Shown here in pieces: positions 6,552 to 6,980 of a DNA stretch of 6,980 bases (within the stretch, counting starts at the first letter, position 1; each line of letters starts with the position of its first letter). The notes beneath the pieces were generated by a model. It worked only from the letters and a program-made list of their open reading frames with translations, was not told the DNA's origin and ran no database searches. The DNA is from Candidatus Latescibacterota bacterium (lineage in GTDB: Bacteria; Latescibacterota; UBA2968; GCA-2709665): positions 1-6,980 of the forward strand of contig JASLMQ010000697.1 in NCBI GenBank assembly GCA_030746455.1. The letters are read 5' to 3'. The translations under genes and the position numbers were made by a program.

Positions 6552-6576
6552 CTGAAACGGATGTGCCCCGTTTCGG
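6552..6576 (-). promoter_or_regulatory. Candidate activator-binding dyad upstream of the sigma-54 promoter
   Basis: CTGAAACGG (6552-6560) and CCGTTTCGG (6568-6576) form a 9-bp inverted repeat, with one G-T pair, around a 7-nt spacer. The centre is about 105 nt upstream of the predicted transcription start, a typical place for an enhancer-like site of a sigma-54 activator. The DNA between dyad and promoter (about 6510-6540) is notably AT-rich, which would ease looping. The overlapping pair TGTGCC 6562-6567 / GGCACA 6586-6591 is an alternative. Confidence 0.45.
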
Positions 6577-6585
6577 CCCTGCGGA

Positions 6586-6700
6586 GGCACACCCTTAGTA
6601 CCCTGTCGCGAGTCCTCTACCAATTACATCATATCGGGGCCAGGAGGCAGTTGAGAGAGTCGCTTCGTAGCTGAGCCCGAATAATTGCGGCCGAGGACAA
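6586..6700. other. Gene-free spacer between the activator dyad and the multi-branch fold
   Basis: I found no gene, promoter or strong repeat here. A short tRNA-like phrase on the minus strand (AATTGGTAGAGG, around 6617-6628) lacks matching arms and a T-loop, so I do not call a tRNA. Confidence 0.4.
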
Positions 6701-6816
6701 GGCTTGCGATCGAGGTGAATCCCCTGGATTCATCGAGTGAGCGTAACGTCTGCCTGCCCTCTGGTTGTGCCCGACGGGCAGGCAGCGCCATCGGCCGCAA
6801 GGGCCGGGCGCAAGCC
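6701..6816. ncRNA. Candidate structured RNA: closed four-way junction
   Basis: An 8-bp stem, GGCTTGCG (6701-6708) with CGCAAGCC (6809-6816), encloses three hairpins. The first is TCGA plus TGAATCC (6710-6713, 6716-6722) with GGATTCA plus TCGA (6726-6736), having a CCT loop and a 2-nt bulge. The second is a perfect 10-bp stem, CTGCCTGCCC (6750-6759) with GGGCAGGCAG (6776-6785). The third is CGGCC (6792-6796) with GGCCG (6802-6806) around GCAAG. About 34 base pairs are satisfied over 116 nt without conflict. I do not recognise the family, and the strand is undetermined because the pairing works on both. It could instead be a DNA palindromic element. It ends 25 nt before the IS630 end. Confidence 0.4.
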
Positions 6817-6840
6817 GAATTGGACTTCTTCAACGGGCTC

Positions 6841-6980
6841 CTAGTGTCTCGTCCCGGAAATAGATTTACATAATCGTTCGATCTTCTGAAGGATCGACTC
6901 GGGTGTCGCGGTCCACTGGAAAGGGTTGGCGCTCGCGTTGTAGTGCTCGGTGAAGGTTTCGATCTTCTCGATGAGTTGTT
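6841..6980 (-). CDS. IS630-family transposase, C-terminal end (partial, runs off the window)
   Basis: The minus strand is open from the window edge to a TAG at 6841-6843 and encodes the last 45 residues. The stretch EKIETFTEHYNASANPFQWT, followed by ATPESILQKIERL, is the typical tail of IS630-family DDE transposases: a helix, a Tyr-Asn turn, the PFxW(T) motif, then a final helix. The DDE catalytic residues lie outside the window. The extra tail KSISGTRH overlaps the presumed element end. Confidence 0.85.
   Translation of the reverse strand, partial: QLIEKIETFTEHYNASANPFQWTATPESILQKIERLCKSISGTRH
6842..6980 (-). mobile_element. IS630-family insertion sequence, one end
   Basis: The element enters from the right edge of the window. 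IS630/Tc1-mariner elements insert at TA, and a TA at 6842-6843 is followed by GTGTCTCGTCCCGGAAATAG, a plausible terminal inverted repeat, so the boundary is probably 6843/6844. The stop codon of the transposase would then overlap the target TA. The other end is not in the window, so the exact repeat cannot be confirmed. Confidence 0.6.

Noticed and set aside
6600..6660. tRNA-like phrase (AATTGGTAGAGG) on the minus strand
   Set aside because: It has no 7-bp acceptor stem, anticodon arm or T-loop consensus at the required spacing.
6685..6873. Short open frames on both strands between 6624 and 6873
   Set aside because: They overlap the multi-branch fold and the IS end, lack a Shine-Dalgarno sequence and show no motif.

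Overview
The window is GC-rich, bacterial and gene-sparse. It carries five recognisable genes, the end of an insertion sequence, and several long, structured non-coding stretches. The gene types (response regulators with PP2C or sigma-54 outputs, a ResA/TlpA-type thiol oxidoreductase with an N-terminal anchor, an IS630-family transposase) suggest a high-GC Gram-negative environmental bacterium. No rRNA or other phylogenetic marker is present, so I do not name a phylum.

Region 1 (1-3530) is a signalling locus. A REC-PP2C (RsbU/SpoIIE-type) response regulator at 44-1237 is followed by about 980 nt without a gene. That gap holds two copies of an imperfect ~155-nt repeat and a run of four inverted repeats. 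It leads into a second regulator (2221-3530) whose REC domain is about 70% identical by eye to the first, but whose output is a sigma-54 activator (AAA+ plus Fis-type HTH). This second gene is broken: about 70 codons from the middle of the AAA+ domain, including the GAFTGA loop and Walker B, are missing, and the reading frame changes at the junction.

Region 2 (3531-5550) has a 378-nt gap with a T-rich repetitive patch, then a complete homoserine dehydrogenase (hom, 3909-5216) for threonine/methionine biosynthesis. A small membrane-anchored coiled-coil protein of unknown role follows (5278-5550). A strong inverted repeat at 5591-5648 terminates transcription, clearly so for the opposite-strand gene.

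Region 3 (5650-6980) is on the minus strand. A ResA/TlpA-like thioredoxin-fold protein (5719-6354) is preceded by a near-consensus sigma-54 (-24/-12) promoter. A 9-bp inverted repeat about 105 nt upstream of the predicted start of transcription lies where an activator would bind. Further upstream a 116-nt segment (6701-6816) folds on paper into a closed multi-branch structure. The window ends in the 3' end of an IS630-family element.

The most striking combination is a dead or damaged sigma-54 activator gene near a well-formed sigma-54 promoter, together with three structured non-coding segments that no named family known to me explains. All folds were made by eye and need covariation or expression data.
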